From the NCBI GenBank assembly GCA_033439265.1, contig JAVTVX010000001.1:17192608-17256607 (forward strand): 64,000 nucleotides of DNA. Reading direction: 5' to 3'. The DNA comes from Dillenia suffruticosa. Lineage: Eukaryota; Streptophyta; Magnoliopsida; Dilleniales; Dilleniaceae. The first letter of the stretch is position 1, and every line of letters starts with the position of its first letter. Positions 47,720-59,974 of the stretch are shown here, in pieces. Below the pieces are notes generated by a model that did no database searches, had not been told where the DNA came from, and was given only the letters and a program-made list of their open reading frames with translations. Both the position numbers and the translations under genes were made by a program.

Positions 47720-48466
47720 TGATGATACCGGATATGACGGCCTATGATCATACAGTTCATGTCCATTAAAGCCCAAATTTCACTAGGCCTATTAAGACAA
47801 TAACCTAGCCGATGGAAAGCCTATCTATCTCTTGGCCACTGGATGGACCTTTTAGCTTTTAGGCTTTCCGATCTCTGGTCTCCTTGATCATTAAGGAAAC
47901 AATTCCTATTACACTACGTGTTTTGATTACTCGATAAAGAAAGAAATCTTGACCAAGTTTAAACCTCCCTTAATTCGATACGAATTTACCAAGATCTCTC
48001 TCGATTAAGAAATAAATCTCTTGACAGTAAAAACTCTTTTATTCTCCATGACAATAATTGGAAATTTCCTATTTAAGAAGATTTTGAATTTATAAAAAGT
48101 CTATGACTATAATTTTAACAATGTCAAAAGACCTCATATGATCTTACCACAAGATAAGTAGAGATTTTATATCTCTAAACACATACGACATTCTCTATAC
48201 ATGTTATATATACTAAATAGAGACAACTTACTAGGTATGCATCTTTCTCTCTACACATTATACATAGAAACTATATAGGATCTCCAACTCTTTCAGTTTT
48301 TCCTTTTTTATTGTTCTTTCTGATTTGAATGTTGGACTCTCCTCCGCTAGAGTCATCTCTGACGAATCTTTTGCAGGATCTTTTTCTGAAGACAAGATAA
48401 CAAACATCGTTTGATCGTTCTCTGCTAGAAGACCGATTTATTATAGAGTCCTTTTTTGCTTCAACG
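47720..48466 (+). repeat. 3' LTR of the 46.1-kb element
   Basis: The partner of 46094-46818, starting right after the purine tract. Its last bases are changed (tcaacg instead of tcaaca), and it has about 15 extra bases near 48443-48458. Visible divergence between the two LTRs points to an old insertion. Confidence 0.78.
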
Positions 48467-48608
48467 GTCAGCAATAAGAGTTTTCCGAAAAATCAAAGGA
48501 AAATTATACAAATTCATGCATAGAAAAGGAGGGAGAAAAAAACATCTACTAATTATTGCCGAGACACTGCACACACTTCCATTGTCTATACTATATATAT
48601 ATATTTTG

Positions 48609-48792
48609 TACCTTGGTTTGACCACCATCTAATATCTGGAGTTTTATCCCGACTAATCTGGATTGATCGTTATAGGGTCTGACCGGAATAGGTCTCCCAA
48701 TATTATTTTTTTCGTATCCAAAAAGAGTTAAACTCCCAATCTGATTAAAAAATGAAGATACCCATCCATTTACACCAACAATTATCGGTAAA
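48609..48792 (-). mobile_element. SINE, type I, reverse orientation
   Basis: It contains the inverse of the type I core: accttggtttgaccaccatc, atcccgactaatctggattg and taggtctcccaat. It is flanked by atatatatattttg on both sides (ending at 48608 and 48806), but that string is low complexity, so the duplication is less certain. Confidence 0.65.
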
Positions 48793-50187
48793 ATATATAT
48801 ATTTTGAGTACCCATCAATAGGCCCGGCAGCTTTCCTCAACTTGGCATTGGCAATGTGGTGCTTGTGATTGATTAGAGACACCACCAGTTAGTGTCTTGT
48901 CTTGAGGGAACCTTTATAATCTCTCAATGCATTATATCCGTTGAAATAAGTACCCGCTTAAGTAATCAGCAAGAAAAAAAAAGGTGTTCCTGCTTAAGTG
49001 ATTAAGATATTTCTTTTCCTTTTTCTTGGGGATTTCAATTTTTTAATTTTAGTAATTTTATAAAAATTTTGAAACCCCACAAAGAGTTTGCATCTAAATA
49101 ATATTCCTTGAATTCCCACCATTATATTAAAGCACAAAATAAAAAAAACCTTTTATACGTATTTATGCCTCCGAAATTGGCAGAAGTCTCCTAGACTAAA
49201 CTGTTCTTTTACATATTTTGCACTTTTTTTTTTCCTCCCCGCTAGTTTGGGTTCTATTTTTGTTTTAGAACCTGATGCTTAAAATGGAATTGTGGGTTTT
49301 TTTTTTTTTTTTATTACACAAGAATTCAAATATTAAATTTTAGAATTGAAGGAGAAAAAGTACTACTTTGTGTGCTTGGTAAAATTATCGTCTCGGTCAC
49401 CAATAGTGTGTGGGTTGGTTTAGTGGTAGGGCAATGTTCTAAATTCAAATATTAAAAATAGAAAAAAAGAAATATAATTTTTGGATGCCAATGGTCAAAT
49501 TGAGAAAAAAAATTTTTGTCTTGAGTCCTGCAACTGTTGCAAAATTTTGAGAAATCTTACTTAAAGAGCATGTGAGAGTAATAATTTAAAAGATTTTTAC
49601 TTTTATAATTTTTTTTTTGTAATTATTTGTTCCCATTTCCCTCTTTTAAAGAGAGAGAAAGTTGTCCAAAATAAAAAATAATAATTTTTTGATAAAAAAA
49701 TATAATTTATCCATAGATCTTATTATTTCATTATTTTTCTCTTTTCTTTCTTCCCACCTCCGACCATGGTAACATCTGCCAACCGTTTAAACTCTAGGGG
49801 AGAAAAATTGTTTGCCAAGCATACTTTAAAAATACCCACAAAGCAATTATTTTTTAATTTTTTCCACATGGATAAAGCCAATAACACAAAATGGGCGACG
49901 AAGACTAGGAAAAGTCATGGAGTCCAACAAATCCATGTAAAAATTTTATTCTTCCCATTATAAGAAAAATCAATAGAGTTGGAAAAGAGATGATGCGAGC
50001 AGCATTAGCAAGTTGGGAACTTAGTTCATTGAATATGTAACATAGCTAAAGTCCAAGGAAAGAAAATATTGCGCATGTGTATACTTTCTCTCTCGCACAC
50101 ATATGAGTTCCTTTGCATTATCGGCAATTAGAAAATGTTATTTTGGCTATAGGCACTAAAAGGACTTCTCAAAGGAAGCTTTAGATT

Positions 50188-50364
50188 ACCAAAATTCTTT
50201 AGATCGAGTGATTAAGGATATTCTATCATTTTAATAAGAAATTTCGAGTTTAAATTCTGAGAATAATAAAAAAAGATTTAGGAGAGCCGATCTCTAAAAT
50301 GAATTCTACAGTATTCCAATCGGATTACTCGGATAAAACTTGAATATCGATGGTGAAAAAAAAA
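50188..50364 (+). mobile_element. SINE, type II, with exact target duplication
   Basis: The body has atttcgagtttaaattctga, aaagatttaggagagccgat, ggattactcggataaaactt and gatggtg plus an A tail. An exact 13-bp duplication, GAAGCTTTAGATT, lies at 50175-50187 and 50365-50377. Confidence 0.85.
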
Positions 50365-52277
50365 GAAGCTTTAGATTTTGAAGCATCAATAACAAGGCCA
50401 TAAATGGAAAATCTATATTTGATTATTGTTTTTTGTAGTACTAGAAATCTTATTTTTTAATTTTTAATTTTTATAAGAATGCTTACGAGTTTTATAAGTT
50501 TCCTTTTCCGAATGAAATTCAATTAGGATCCAAAGTAAACAGATCCTCATCCTTAGGATTCCTAATACCTTGAACTATCCATTTTCAAATAATATTCACA
50601 TTGTTCATAAATACACATATTGATTTTAAACATAATTTTTTCTAATTTAAATTTAATTCATAACAATTTTTACATTAAACCCACAAATATTTATATTTTT
50701 GGTTTATATCAAGATTGTTTAAACCTTTTTATAACTACATTGAATTTATTTATTTATTTATTTATTTATATAAAAATCATAAAAATTATAATAATACACA
50801 ATGCTAAAACTCATAAAAAATAGAGCTTTTTATCATTTGGGTGTCCTACAAGGACACCATATCAAATTTACTTGTTAAAAAAGAAAAGTTCATCTCTTGT
50901 TGGGAATTGGTTTTATCTTCTTCTCTTGCATTTCAATCAATGAAAAAATAGATCAAGTTGGAAATACTTACAAGGTCAAAGCCAAATTGTACTAATTTCT
51001 AAGTTTACTAGGTCATCTTTTGAATGGACCCATGATTTTGCAGCTACTATAATTAATGTATATCCTTTGTCTTTCAGTGTATCTGTTTTCAATATAGTGA
51101 CAAACCTTATGACTCACAATTTTGATAAATGGGTATATAGTTGTATTATTTTTATTTTTCTTTTGAAGTGCTTATTGAACCTTTGAATTTTTGAGATGAA
51201 ATATATAATTTATAAAGACTAAGTAAGTTTTGTTGTTCCCTAAAGAACAATTGGAAAAGAGATGTACTTTTAGGACATCTTTTAGAACTCTGATTTCTCG
51301 ACCCGTTTGAAAAATCTTAACTCATTTTTTCTCGATTTGTTATATTTTATTTTATTCTATTTATAATATTTTTAAATTATAAAGATATAGAATTTTGTAA
51401 ACAAAAATAAACTTTTCTCTATAAAAGTATTGAATTTTGTTATTATATTAATAAAGCAGCTTCAGCTTTTCTAAATTGGAATTATAGTTTTGTATATATA
51501 AGAGTAGAATCATTTTGATTGTTGATATATATTGTATAAATTACCATTTTTCGATAGCCACTTTGGATTGAATTTTGTTTAAATTTGATTTGAATCGAAT
51601 TAGATCCTTGAGGGACAAAATTCTCTGACGTCTACTTTTCTCATATATAACACTCGAATATTGTTTAAGGGTACCGGTATTCAGTTATTGGACTGACCAT
51701 CGGTGTGTATATATATATATATAGACACACACACACGTACATATATATAAGCACATATACACACATAAATTTTACTTTTATATAAATAAAGAAATAAGTT
51801 AGATTTATTTAGCTTTACTTTTTTTGGGAGGGGGGAAGATTGAGAATATAACATATACAAAATAGAATGCAAAATGGAAAAACAAAATTTAAACAATTAA
51901 AAATATAATCCTGTGTTATTTAATGGTTATATTTCTAAAACTGCTCGTAATCCAAATCTTGAGGAGGATCAAACCAAACCAAGCCACCTTTTTCTCTGGG
52001 ACATATGACTGCACCATGCAACATTTTAAATACACTCACATGAACATGCACACATTTTATTTTATTTTATTTTACTCGGACATACTTTGATTAATACACT
52101 GTGTATATGATAGTGGAATTTCGTGGATTTTTTTCTTTTTAAATTGCATAATGCAGTTTGTGCTTTTTTGTACACTTCTTATATAAAATTATGAGCATTT
52201 TCATCTTGGAGTGACACACTTTTATGCCAAGCAAGAAATACATGTAAATGTAATAACATAATTAATGAAAAATAATA

Positions 52278-52423
52278 CCAACTCCTGTGAATCTAATAAT
52301 AGAAAATTAGATTTTCTTAATTAAAATCTTGAATTCGAGTCTTTGAAATAGAAAAGCAGGACTCCATGTTACTCGAATTAGATTTGTCTGATTTTCAGAT
52401 ACCGATAGTCAAATATAAAAAAG
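52278..52423 (+). mobile_element. SINE, type II, with long target duplication
   Basis: The body has atcttgaattcgagtctttg (B-box-like), actcgaattagatttgtctg and gataccgatagtc with a short A tail. The flanks read ATAATTAATGWAAAATAATA at 52258-52277 and 52424-52443, 19 of 20 identical. Confidence 0.8.
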
Positions 52424-53107
52424 ATAATTAATGTAAAATAATAAAAATATTGTACTACACTTCCTAAGCAAAACCTTGGGTATACACATAAGATGATCGG
52501 AGATGGCTGCAAGTTTTTGAAAAAATTATGGAAATTAAGCTGGTGCATTATCAATTCAGGAGTTCAAAACTTACTTGTAATATGAAAATGCCTGAACTAG
52601 GACCCATTAAAAAATAAGCATAGGTGATGGTATATGTTGGAGGTAGATTTGACTCAACAGATGATGGTTTTGCTAACTCGAATGGGATTGTTCAGTCATC
52701 TGGGTTTTCTAATGGATATGACCTGCAAGAAATTGCAGGAGGGTGTTTCGGTGGGAGAGGTTTCGATACTCAAGTTAGAGAGCGATTTTCGAAAGAAAGA
52801 AAAAACAGATCAAAAGAAAGCTTGTTATGTCAAAAATGTATGAGCATAAGTGGAAAGGTCTATATAGCTCCTTCTAATTGATTTCATGGTGTATATATAA
52901 TTACCTTGTGGGAAAAATGTGTATATGTGGGGCGTTAAAATCTTAATTACCTTATGAAAGGTTCTTGGGATTATTGGGATCATGACGGAAGGAATCCAAA
53001 AGATTTCAAACGCCATCAATTAGGAAAGTTTGATTGGCTCTAGAGATTTCTTTCTGCAATTTGGAGTCTCATTTTTATTTACAAAAAATTCTGTCCGCAT
53101 TTTCGAG

Positions 53108-53260
53108 AAGAGTAAATATTTATCTCATAGGGTCGAATAACGATCACCAAACACCGAGGATGCATTGCGACCATGGACCTATCTATCGGTTAGGACCTGT
53201 TCGGTGAATACCGAGCAGGTATGGACCGTATCCACCCGACTGGGAGATAAATATCGTATT
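53108..53260. mobile_element. GC-richer foldback, possible MITE
   Basis: The ends atatttatctc (about 53115) and gagataaatat (about 53241) are inverted, with further loose pairing inward. At the centre cctgttcggt and accgagcagg (53187-53210) form a second perfect inverted pair. The base content differs from the flanks. No duplication was established. Confidence 0.45.
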
Positions 53261-54143
53261 GTCTACACAATTTAGCCGATATGTCCCACGGGTCAGGGGC
53301 TGAAGGATTTTAGGCCTTGTAGCATTGACAGGCCTTTCAGATCAATCGGATGATCGATCAAGCAACTACCGACTAAACGGACAATAGGAACGAGGGGAGT
53401 AGTTCTAGGCTAATAATGAGTCAAATGTGATTTGGGCCATTCTAGCTATGTATCATCAGTGTGTAACACTTTGTATATTTATTGTTAGTTGTAGTAAATA
53501 TGATTTAATCAGAATATATAATCTCTGGCTAGAGAAAAAGTTATATTGTGATATTTAGTGTCCCACCTTATTTTATAATTCTATTGAGCACTTGTTTAGT
53601 TAATCTTCGGTAAGAGAAAAAAATAATAAAAAAAGATCAGCCTTGTATTGTAATTCAAAAATTTTTTAGAAATAATGAAATATAACTTGATACATTATGT
53701 TCCTTTAAACTGAAAAACTAAAAATTCATTTGCTGCTCCAAGTCTAATCCTCTAATGCTATTCCCTTTGTGAATTATTACATGTGCATATTGTGAGAATA
53801 ATTATTACCATCCTCCTTATAAGTCTTGACATTTTGCCGAAATTTTTCACCTAAACATCAGGCACTCTAAATCTTTCCCGATGTTTTTTCTACAATTTTT
53901 CTTTAGTCGGTATAATTTAGTGACGACAAGAAAATGTCGGGAACGGTAAAATAAAAACGTCGGAAAAAATATATATTTTTTAGTGTTAGTTTTATAAACT
54001 AGCATAACCATGGGACATCAGAAGTGGGAAGTTTATTGTTGCTTTTTTTTATTTGTTTTGGGATAGTAATGGTTCACATTTTCCTAATAAAAAAAATTCT
54101 GCAATAAAAATGTAAGTGTTTGAAAAGAATAGAAATTATAAAA

Positions 54144-54174
<31 letters not shown>

Positions 54175-55569
54175 GCATAAACCAAGTTACCATTTAGTCA
54201 AAAGAACTAAATGCTATCTCTCTCTACCATAATCTATTTTCATGTTTATAATTTCCTTGATCATCAAGAAGATTACCTAATTTGGAAGTTGACATGTTTG
54301 CAAAGTTTATCTCTATTCAACAATTTAGAGAAGATCTCCAAATTTTTTTTAAAAAGATTGTTTTTTCTCATTTCTAAAAAAGTTTACAAGCTACTTTTTT
54401 TCTTCCTTTCTTTCCTTTTTTTTTTTGGTTTGGGCCAAAACCTTATATTTCTCAAAAATTAAATGAAAAATAAGAATCATAAGCATAAGTAAACATATCT
54501 TCTGGGACAACAGTTTCTTTTACCAAGCTACCCACCAAATAAATATTGCTGGAACAAAAAATTTCCATTCAGAGACAATCAATGGTATGAAACATTTTTA
54601 TTATGAAAAATAGCATGTCACCAGTTGAATTTATGGGATGAGGACAGTAAGGGTCGTGAGTCAAGTGTTCATATCAGGTGACCATTTAGTAACATTTAGG
54701 GTCACCAACTAATCTAATCCTTATCACATATTAAGCATTCTCATTCCCCTAGTAAACAAAAAACTCTCCCTCTCTCTCTCATGTTGGGGCACGAGAAAAC
54801 GAGGTGCTCCCCACCTGCCCAGTCGCACGCGACCCCACACAAACCCTAAAATTTCAAACACTCTACAGAGAGAGAGAAAAAATTCAAGACACTAAAATGC
54901 ACACGTACACGCACGGACAGACACAACACAAAGAACAAGAATAGTGAGAGAAAGAAAGAAAGAAAGAAAGCAAATAGGGAAAAAAAGGAAAAACCAAAAA
55001 AAAAAGGATTCAACTGCACCCGGCTGAGCTCAGCTCTGGAATTCACAAACGGGGACAACACAGAGCCCACTAGAGAGAGAATAGAAAGCTTATAGGAAGA
55101 AAAAGAAAAAGAAGTATAGAAGTTGTATGTTGTTTTGTAAAGTTTTCATCTATTTATTTTTTTGTGCTATTATTATACCCTCTTTTGGGTTTCTGGTTCT
55201 TTTCTTTGTTCTCTGAGTCATCTCTCCCCCTAGTTCTATTTCCTTTTTGGGGAGGTTTCATCATGCCCTTCTTCTTGTTCACTGTCTTTTCTCCTTAACC
55301 TCTCTCTTTCTTCTTGATTCCGTACAATTTGCATCTAATTCTCTTCTCACTCACATCTATCCTTTCCTCTCTCTCTCTCTCTCGCATCAAATCCTGTGGT
55401 ACAGTAATCACAAAATTTTTCCAAAATTTTCTTGTTAAACAAGCTCTAAGGGTTTGACTTTTCTTACCTCAAGAACCTTGCTGGGGCTTGCTCTTTATTT
55501 TGCTTCTCCTATATTGTGCGGTGTCTGCGATCACTGAATTTTTTATTTGAAAAGAAAAAACCAGCAAGT

Positions 55570-56448
55570 CTGGCAAATAGGTGGTGGGCTTCTCAGGTGG
55601 GTCTGCCAGGTATAGACCTGGCAGGCAACAACTCACCTCTCATATCCAAGCGAGATCGTGAAACTTCCATAGCTGAACAGCTAACCCACCACATAGTTGA
55701 TGAGGACGAAGACAAAGACGCTGTGGATGAGCCTAAAGAAGGCGCGGTCGAGCCAGGAACTCGCAGGCCAAGAGGCCGTCCACCGGGCTCCAAAAACAAG
55801 CCTAAACCACCAATTTTCGTGACAAGGGATAGTCCAAACGCCCTCCGTAGCCATGTCATGGAGGTGACTAGTGGCGCTGATGTCGCCGAAAGTATGGCGC
55901 AGTTCGCCCGGCGGCGCCAACGTGGTGTCTGCGTTCTTAGCGGGAGCGGGTCTGTGGCCAACGTCACGCTTCGCCAACCCGCCGCACCTGGTGCTGTTGT
56001 GGTGCTTCACGGGAGGTTTGAAATTCTTTCTCTCACAGGCACTTTCTTGCCCGGGCCCGCCCCGCCGGGTTCAACCGGGCTGACGGTCTACCTAGCAGGC
56101 GGGCAGGGTCAGGTTGTGGGTGGGTGCGTTGTTGGGTCGCTTGTTGCTGCTGGCCCTGTTATGGTTATGGCTGCAACATTTGCTAATGCAACATATGAGA
56201 GACTTCCTTTAGAAGATCAAGAGGATGGTGATGCAAATGCTGGCAGTGGTGGGCAGAATCAGATGGCAGGCGGGTCAGGCGGGTCACCACCTGGGCTCGG
56301 GAGCACTGCAGGGCTACACGGATCGAGCGGGTTGCCTGACCCATCATCGCTTCCGGTCTACAATTTGCCTCCAAATCTGCTCCCTAATGGCACACAATTA
56401 GGGCATGAGGCGTACGGATGGACACACAGCCGGCCGGCGCCATTTTAA
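55570..56448 (+). CDS. AT-hook nuclear-localized protein, AHL20-type, non-AUG start
   Basis: A DNA-binding chromatin regulator of the AHL family. From the proposed start the protein has 292 residues: an acidic N-terminal stretch, a type I AT-hook ([10 protein letters not shown], 68-77) and a PPC/DUF296 domain (about 92-215) with the invariant GRFEIL hexapeptide. Clade A AHL genes are intronless, as here, and the tail [11 protein letters not shown]...GHEAYGW resembles AHL19/AHL20. Related proteins begin MANxWW; here the codon before GCA AAT AGG TGG TGG is CTG. No in-frame ATG exists between the stop at 55447-55449 and this point. The CTG has A at -3 and G at +4, a strong context. The next in-frame ATG is residue 97, which would remove the AT-hook. 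Alternatives are an upstream coding exon, a sequencing error or a disabled copy; the frame itself is intact. Confidence 0.85.
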   Translation: MANRWWASQVGLPGIDLAGNNSPLISKRDRETSIAEQLTHHIVDEDEDKDAVDEPKEGAVEPGTRRPRGRPPGSKNKPKPPIFVTRDSPNALRSHVMEVTSGADVAESMAQFARRRQRGVCVLSGSGSVANVTLRQPAAPGAVVVLHGRFEILSLTGTFLPGPAPPGSTGLTVYLAGGQGQVVGGCVVGSLVAAGPVMVMAATFANATYERLPLEDQEDGDANAGSGGQNQMAGGSGGSPPGLGSTAGLHGSSGLPDPSSLPVYNLPPNLLPNGTQLGHEAYGWTHSRPAPF

Positions 56449-59180
56449 GTGAAGAAACCAAAAGGGTAAATGCCAATTTTCATTAATCTTGCTTTGTCGT
56501 TTATTTAGATACTTCAATGAGGATAAGGAGATGGTTTAGAGCTTTGGGTGAGGGAAGAGAACACAATCTTATGTGTTTCTCTCATTGTACATTAGCTTTT
56601 GTGTATCTTTTCTTGCATAGGATATCTCTTTTACTATAAGAATGATGGATGATAATGAGCTTCTTCTTTCGTCTTTAGTTGTTTCTTTCTCAACCTCAAC
56701 TTTTTAATATGTTTTTCCTTACGTGTCTATATGCATCAAGATCATGATGATGGTGGAGTTTCTTCTTTAGTTTTCTAGTTCTTTCTTTCCCATCCTCAAG
56801 TTTAGTACTTTTAAATTTTCCTCATCTTATGGTCTAGATTAACTCTCACTTAAACAATTAGTTTTTTTCCCCTCCAATAGTTATTTCTATTTTTTATTTT
56901 TTTTCCTGTTGTGCATGTGGTAATGAACTTCCTAGGCTTAATATTTGGAGCTTAATAATTGAATTTGAGTGACTACAAGTCCTTCAAATATAGCTGATTT
57001 AGTTTGGCTGACAGCTTACAAATCGGATGTTTTATGCTTGTGAGAGTACTGGTTGAAGCTGAGAGGCAAAGTTCATGGGAACAAGAAGAGCCTCCAATTT
57101 GAAGATAATTAGTTGGCCAAACGAAGCATCTGTCACGAATAACTATTCGTTACTGGTAGTTATGTGGTAGTTGGAAGGTTAAACGAAGACAAAGTAGAAT
57201 TTGAGTATTTTTTTTGTAAGTATTTCCTATGAAAATTAAATACTGCGCCATGTCTGCGCTTGATGTTCAGAAAAAGTTGCCTTTCCCTTCTTTCTTGGGT
57301 ATAGTTTTGGTTGTTGCTTTTAGTTGGTGATAACCCTAGTAGCCATGCTTCTTTATTTATTTATTTTTTATTTTTTGATGAATGTTAGGCAATGGTTAAG
57401 GAAAGAGCTGCAGACAACAAAGTTACATAATTGTCAAAATGAGCATTTCAGAATTTTTTATTAGGAATCCTACGTAGTAGTTGAAATTAAATTTTGTATA
57501 CTCCTATTAATTTGGAGAACATCCTCATATTCTAAAACCAGACTAACAAAAGATTTTAGAACAAACAAAAAGAATTAGCCTGCAATTAGTAAATTTCTAA
57601 CTCAAAAGGGCATGAATAAAAAATGATAAGCAGCCAGACAAACAGTGACAACTTGCAGTTCATTATAAAGATAAAATAAGATAAATATCTATAATTCTAT
57701 GCCCAAAATGCATGTGATTATTATATAATAATCTTGTGTTACAGTGCCTTTGCAAAACGATCCATTAGAAAAAACAAATTTTGATACCTGTTTTGTCTTA
57801 TAAAATGGAAACTCAAAGTGAAGATACTTGTTGGGGTTCCTTAAACCCTACTTCATTGACTTACACAAAGCAGCTTTTCTTGGCAAGTTCCCATAAAGAC
57901 TTCATGATTCCATCACTCTGATTTGGGATAAGTCTCAAGTTACTGTGTTTCCTCTACCAGTCCGCATAAAGAAATCCGTTAGGTTAGAAAATTACAAAGA
58001 AAAATACTAATTATTATAACTGTTTATCCTTCTTGGATATATGGCCAAATTGTAAATTTATATTAAGAGACGAGATACAAAAAGGAAGAAGTTGGGTAAA
58101 AAGAGTAAAAGGTATAATTTTTAGGAAAAAGGGTTTTAGCAATATTTTAAAGACTTTTGGGTTTTTTTTAAAATAAATATTTCAGTGATATTATTGAGAT
58201 TTTAGTGCATTTTCTGAAATTTAGGGGGAACCACTTGGCTCCGCCCATGATTAGATATGAAGTTTTGATAGTTAAAGAATTCTATTATATAATCTTTTCA
58301 TAAATAATTTGAATATTAAAAATCTATCACTTGCTAGTTTTAAGAAATTAACATTAAAATAGCCTTGACATTCTTTGACTTTTAAGAAATTTAAGATTGT
58401 GTACCTAAAAACTAATGAGCCTCTTCTAATTTTCTCTATGGATTGAAGAACCGGATGATTTTGTGGTCAAATGAAAATAAAAGACAAGGATTATCATGGA
58501 GAGAAAAAAAGGGACAAAAAATTTTAGATCTCTGGCCTACATGCCAAGTCAAATAAATTGTATAGGAGTGATTTTTCTATAAAAGTTTATCCCAACATGA
58601 CCTAATGCAGTCGCATAATCACAACCCGTTTAAGGAACAAATTGCAATAAAGCAAGGTAAAAGATGACTAGAGTGGCTTCCCACAGAGAAGATCTCCCAT
58701 AACTACTCAAGTTTCGATATAAAATAAAGTATAATAATATAAAAACATCCATATAATCAATCTTATTCAATGAGATAAAGACTTAATTGTTGTTGTTATT
58801 GTTTACGATAGAAACAAGTTTACATGAATTTTATATTTTCCTGGTAATTGAGATGATTTTTTATAGGAACTTTTATTTCATATGATTGTTTAATATTTGA
58901 AAGACGTCTAAGTCTGCAAAAAGTTATTTACAACCAATGGTAATGTCATGGGATTTATGATCGTTTGACTTGGGATGGAGCATGTAGATTTTAATACAAA
59001 AGTATGATTTCTTTTACAAGAACACGAATTTATGGAACACTGCATGTTGAAAAGAAGTTAAGTTCATTTGAAAAAATTATCTTCTTACCTGCGTTAAGGA
59101 TCACAAATGTATGTTAGATGAAATCTTAAATTATTAGGTAAACTTTAGGAGGATGTCTCTATGATGGGATATACAAGACA

Positions 59181-59203
59181 GAGGGGGGGGGGGAGGAGGG
59201 AGG

Positions 59204-59247
<44 letters not shown>
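59181..59247. repeat. G-run and (GA)n microsatellite
   Basis: Starts with a run of 11 G, passes through gggaggaggg and agggaggg, and continues into about 20 GA units. The G-run clusters could form a quadruplex on the + strand. Confidence 0.95.
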
Positions 59248-59250
<3 letters not shown>

Positions 59251-59772
59251 TATATTTAATCATGTTTGCTTCACCCCATCCACATCTTTTATACTTTCAT
59301 CATCTAAAAAGATTTGCTGAAGTAAAAGGATTAGGACCTGTTCTTGCCACTACAATTTTCTTTCAAAATTGAATAATACAGGCAAAAGAAACTTTGAAAT
59401 TGATTAATTTTCTTGAGTGCTACTTAGATATGCATCTTAAGTCAAGCCAGAGAGATATTTTTTTGAAAACTGAGTGTTATGCAACCACAGCCTCACGAAT
59501 ATACCTCAAGCTTTTGATGTGTTGAATGAAGAAAATGTGACATTTTTCCCTCAACAATCAGAGTCAAAGAATCCTTCGTCAAATAGGAAATTGCCTATGA
59601 AATGTTCCAAAGGAGTTTTCAGCCAAAATCGGTTCATTTTGTACATGAAATGAAAAGAGTTGTAGTTGCAGTTGCAGACCACACAAGTCCCTTTCAATAT
59701 ATTTTTATATTTATCAATCTGACCTATCAATAATTGCCCGTGAACATCTCCCACACAAATGTATTGCTCACT

Positions 59773-59974
59773 GCACACATGGTTTAATGGGAAAGATACA
59801 ATATTCCTAAATCAAGACTCGATTCAATTTTGAGAATGAAAAAAACTATATTCGAAGCTCTCTCCTAAAGATGGCCCGAGAATAAATCGGATTGGATTAG
59901 TCAAAACAGACCGGATTAATCAAAACAGTGTTCTGAACACTGACCGGTCTAAGTACAAAAAAAAAAAGAACCCG
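59773..59974 (+). mobile_element. SINE variant with exact target duplication
   Basis: The body has atcggattggattagtcaaa, accggattaatcaaaacag and a 12-base A-rich tail. An exact 15-bp duplication, AATGTATTGCTCACT, lies at 59758-59772 and 59975-59989. Its 3' end differs from types I and II and carries a doubled ggattagtcaaaacag segment. Confidence 0.85.

Larger units (their letters stand above)
46094..48466 (+). mobile_element. non-autonomous LTR retrotransposon, complete but old
   Basis: A 2.37-kb element with two LTRs that begin TGATGATACCGG (46094 and 47720), flanking about 900 bp without a usable frame. Just inside the 5' LTR, ttggcactgttcctgg resembles the ttggcgccgttgccgggg primer-binding region of Gypsy elements. 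Just before the 3' LTR lies a purine tract (aggagtggggg). Flanks are GCCAG (46089-46093) and GTCAG (48467-48471), one mismatch in a 5-bp duplication. The interior carries a short repeat of cagtgactcaacc (47061-47105). Without gag or pol it fits the LARD/TRIM class and would need enzymes from another element. Confidence 0.8.
48807..55240. other. long intergenic region, AT-rich
   Basis: No coding exon is supported. It holds SINEs at 50188-50364 and 52278-52423, a GC-richer foldback at 53108-53260, and (TA)n runs near 51707-51722 and 54147-54174. An overlapping pair of frames at 52624-52881 is open in two phases, but has no known motif. The last few hundred bases are probably the promoter of the AHL gene. 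Confidence 0.6.

Noticed and set aside
52624-52881. Two overlapping frames that both look protein-like
   Set aside because: Too short, unrecognised, no splice context. A decayed transposon is possible but not supported.
55516-55569. Extending the AHL protein to a GTG at 55516
   Set aside because: GTG in poor context adds 18 residues unlike any AHL N-terminus. The similarity to relatives begins at the CTG at 55570.
59551-59778. 75-residue minus-strand frame
   Set aside because: No domain and no neighbouring exons; could be chance in AT-rich DNA.
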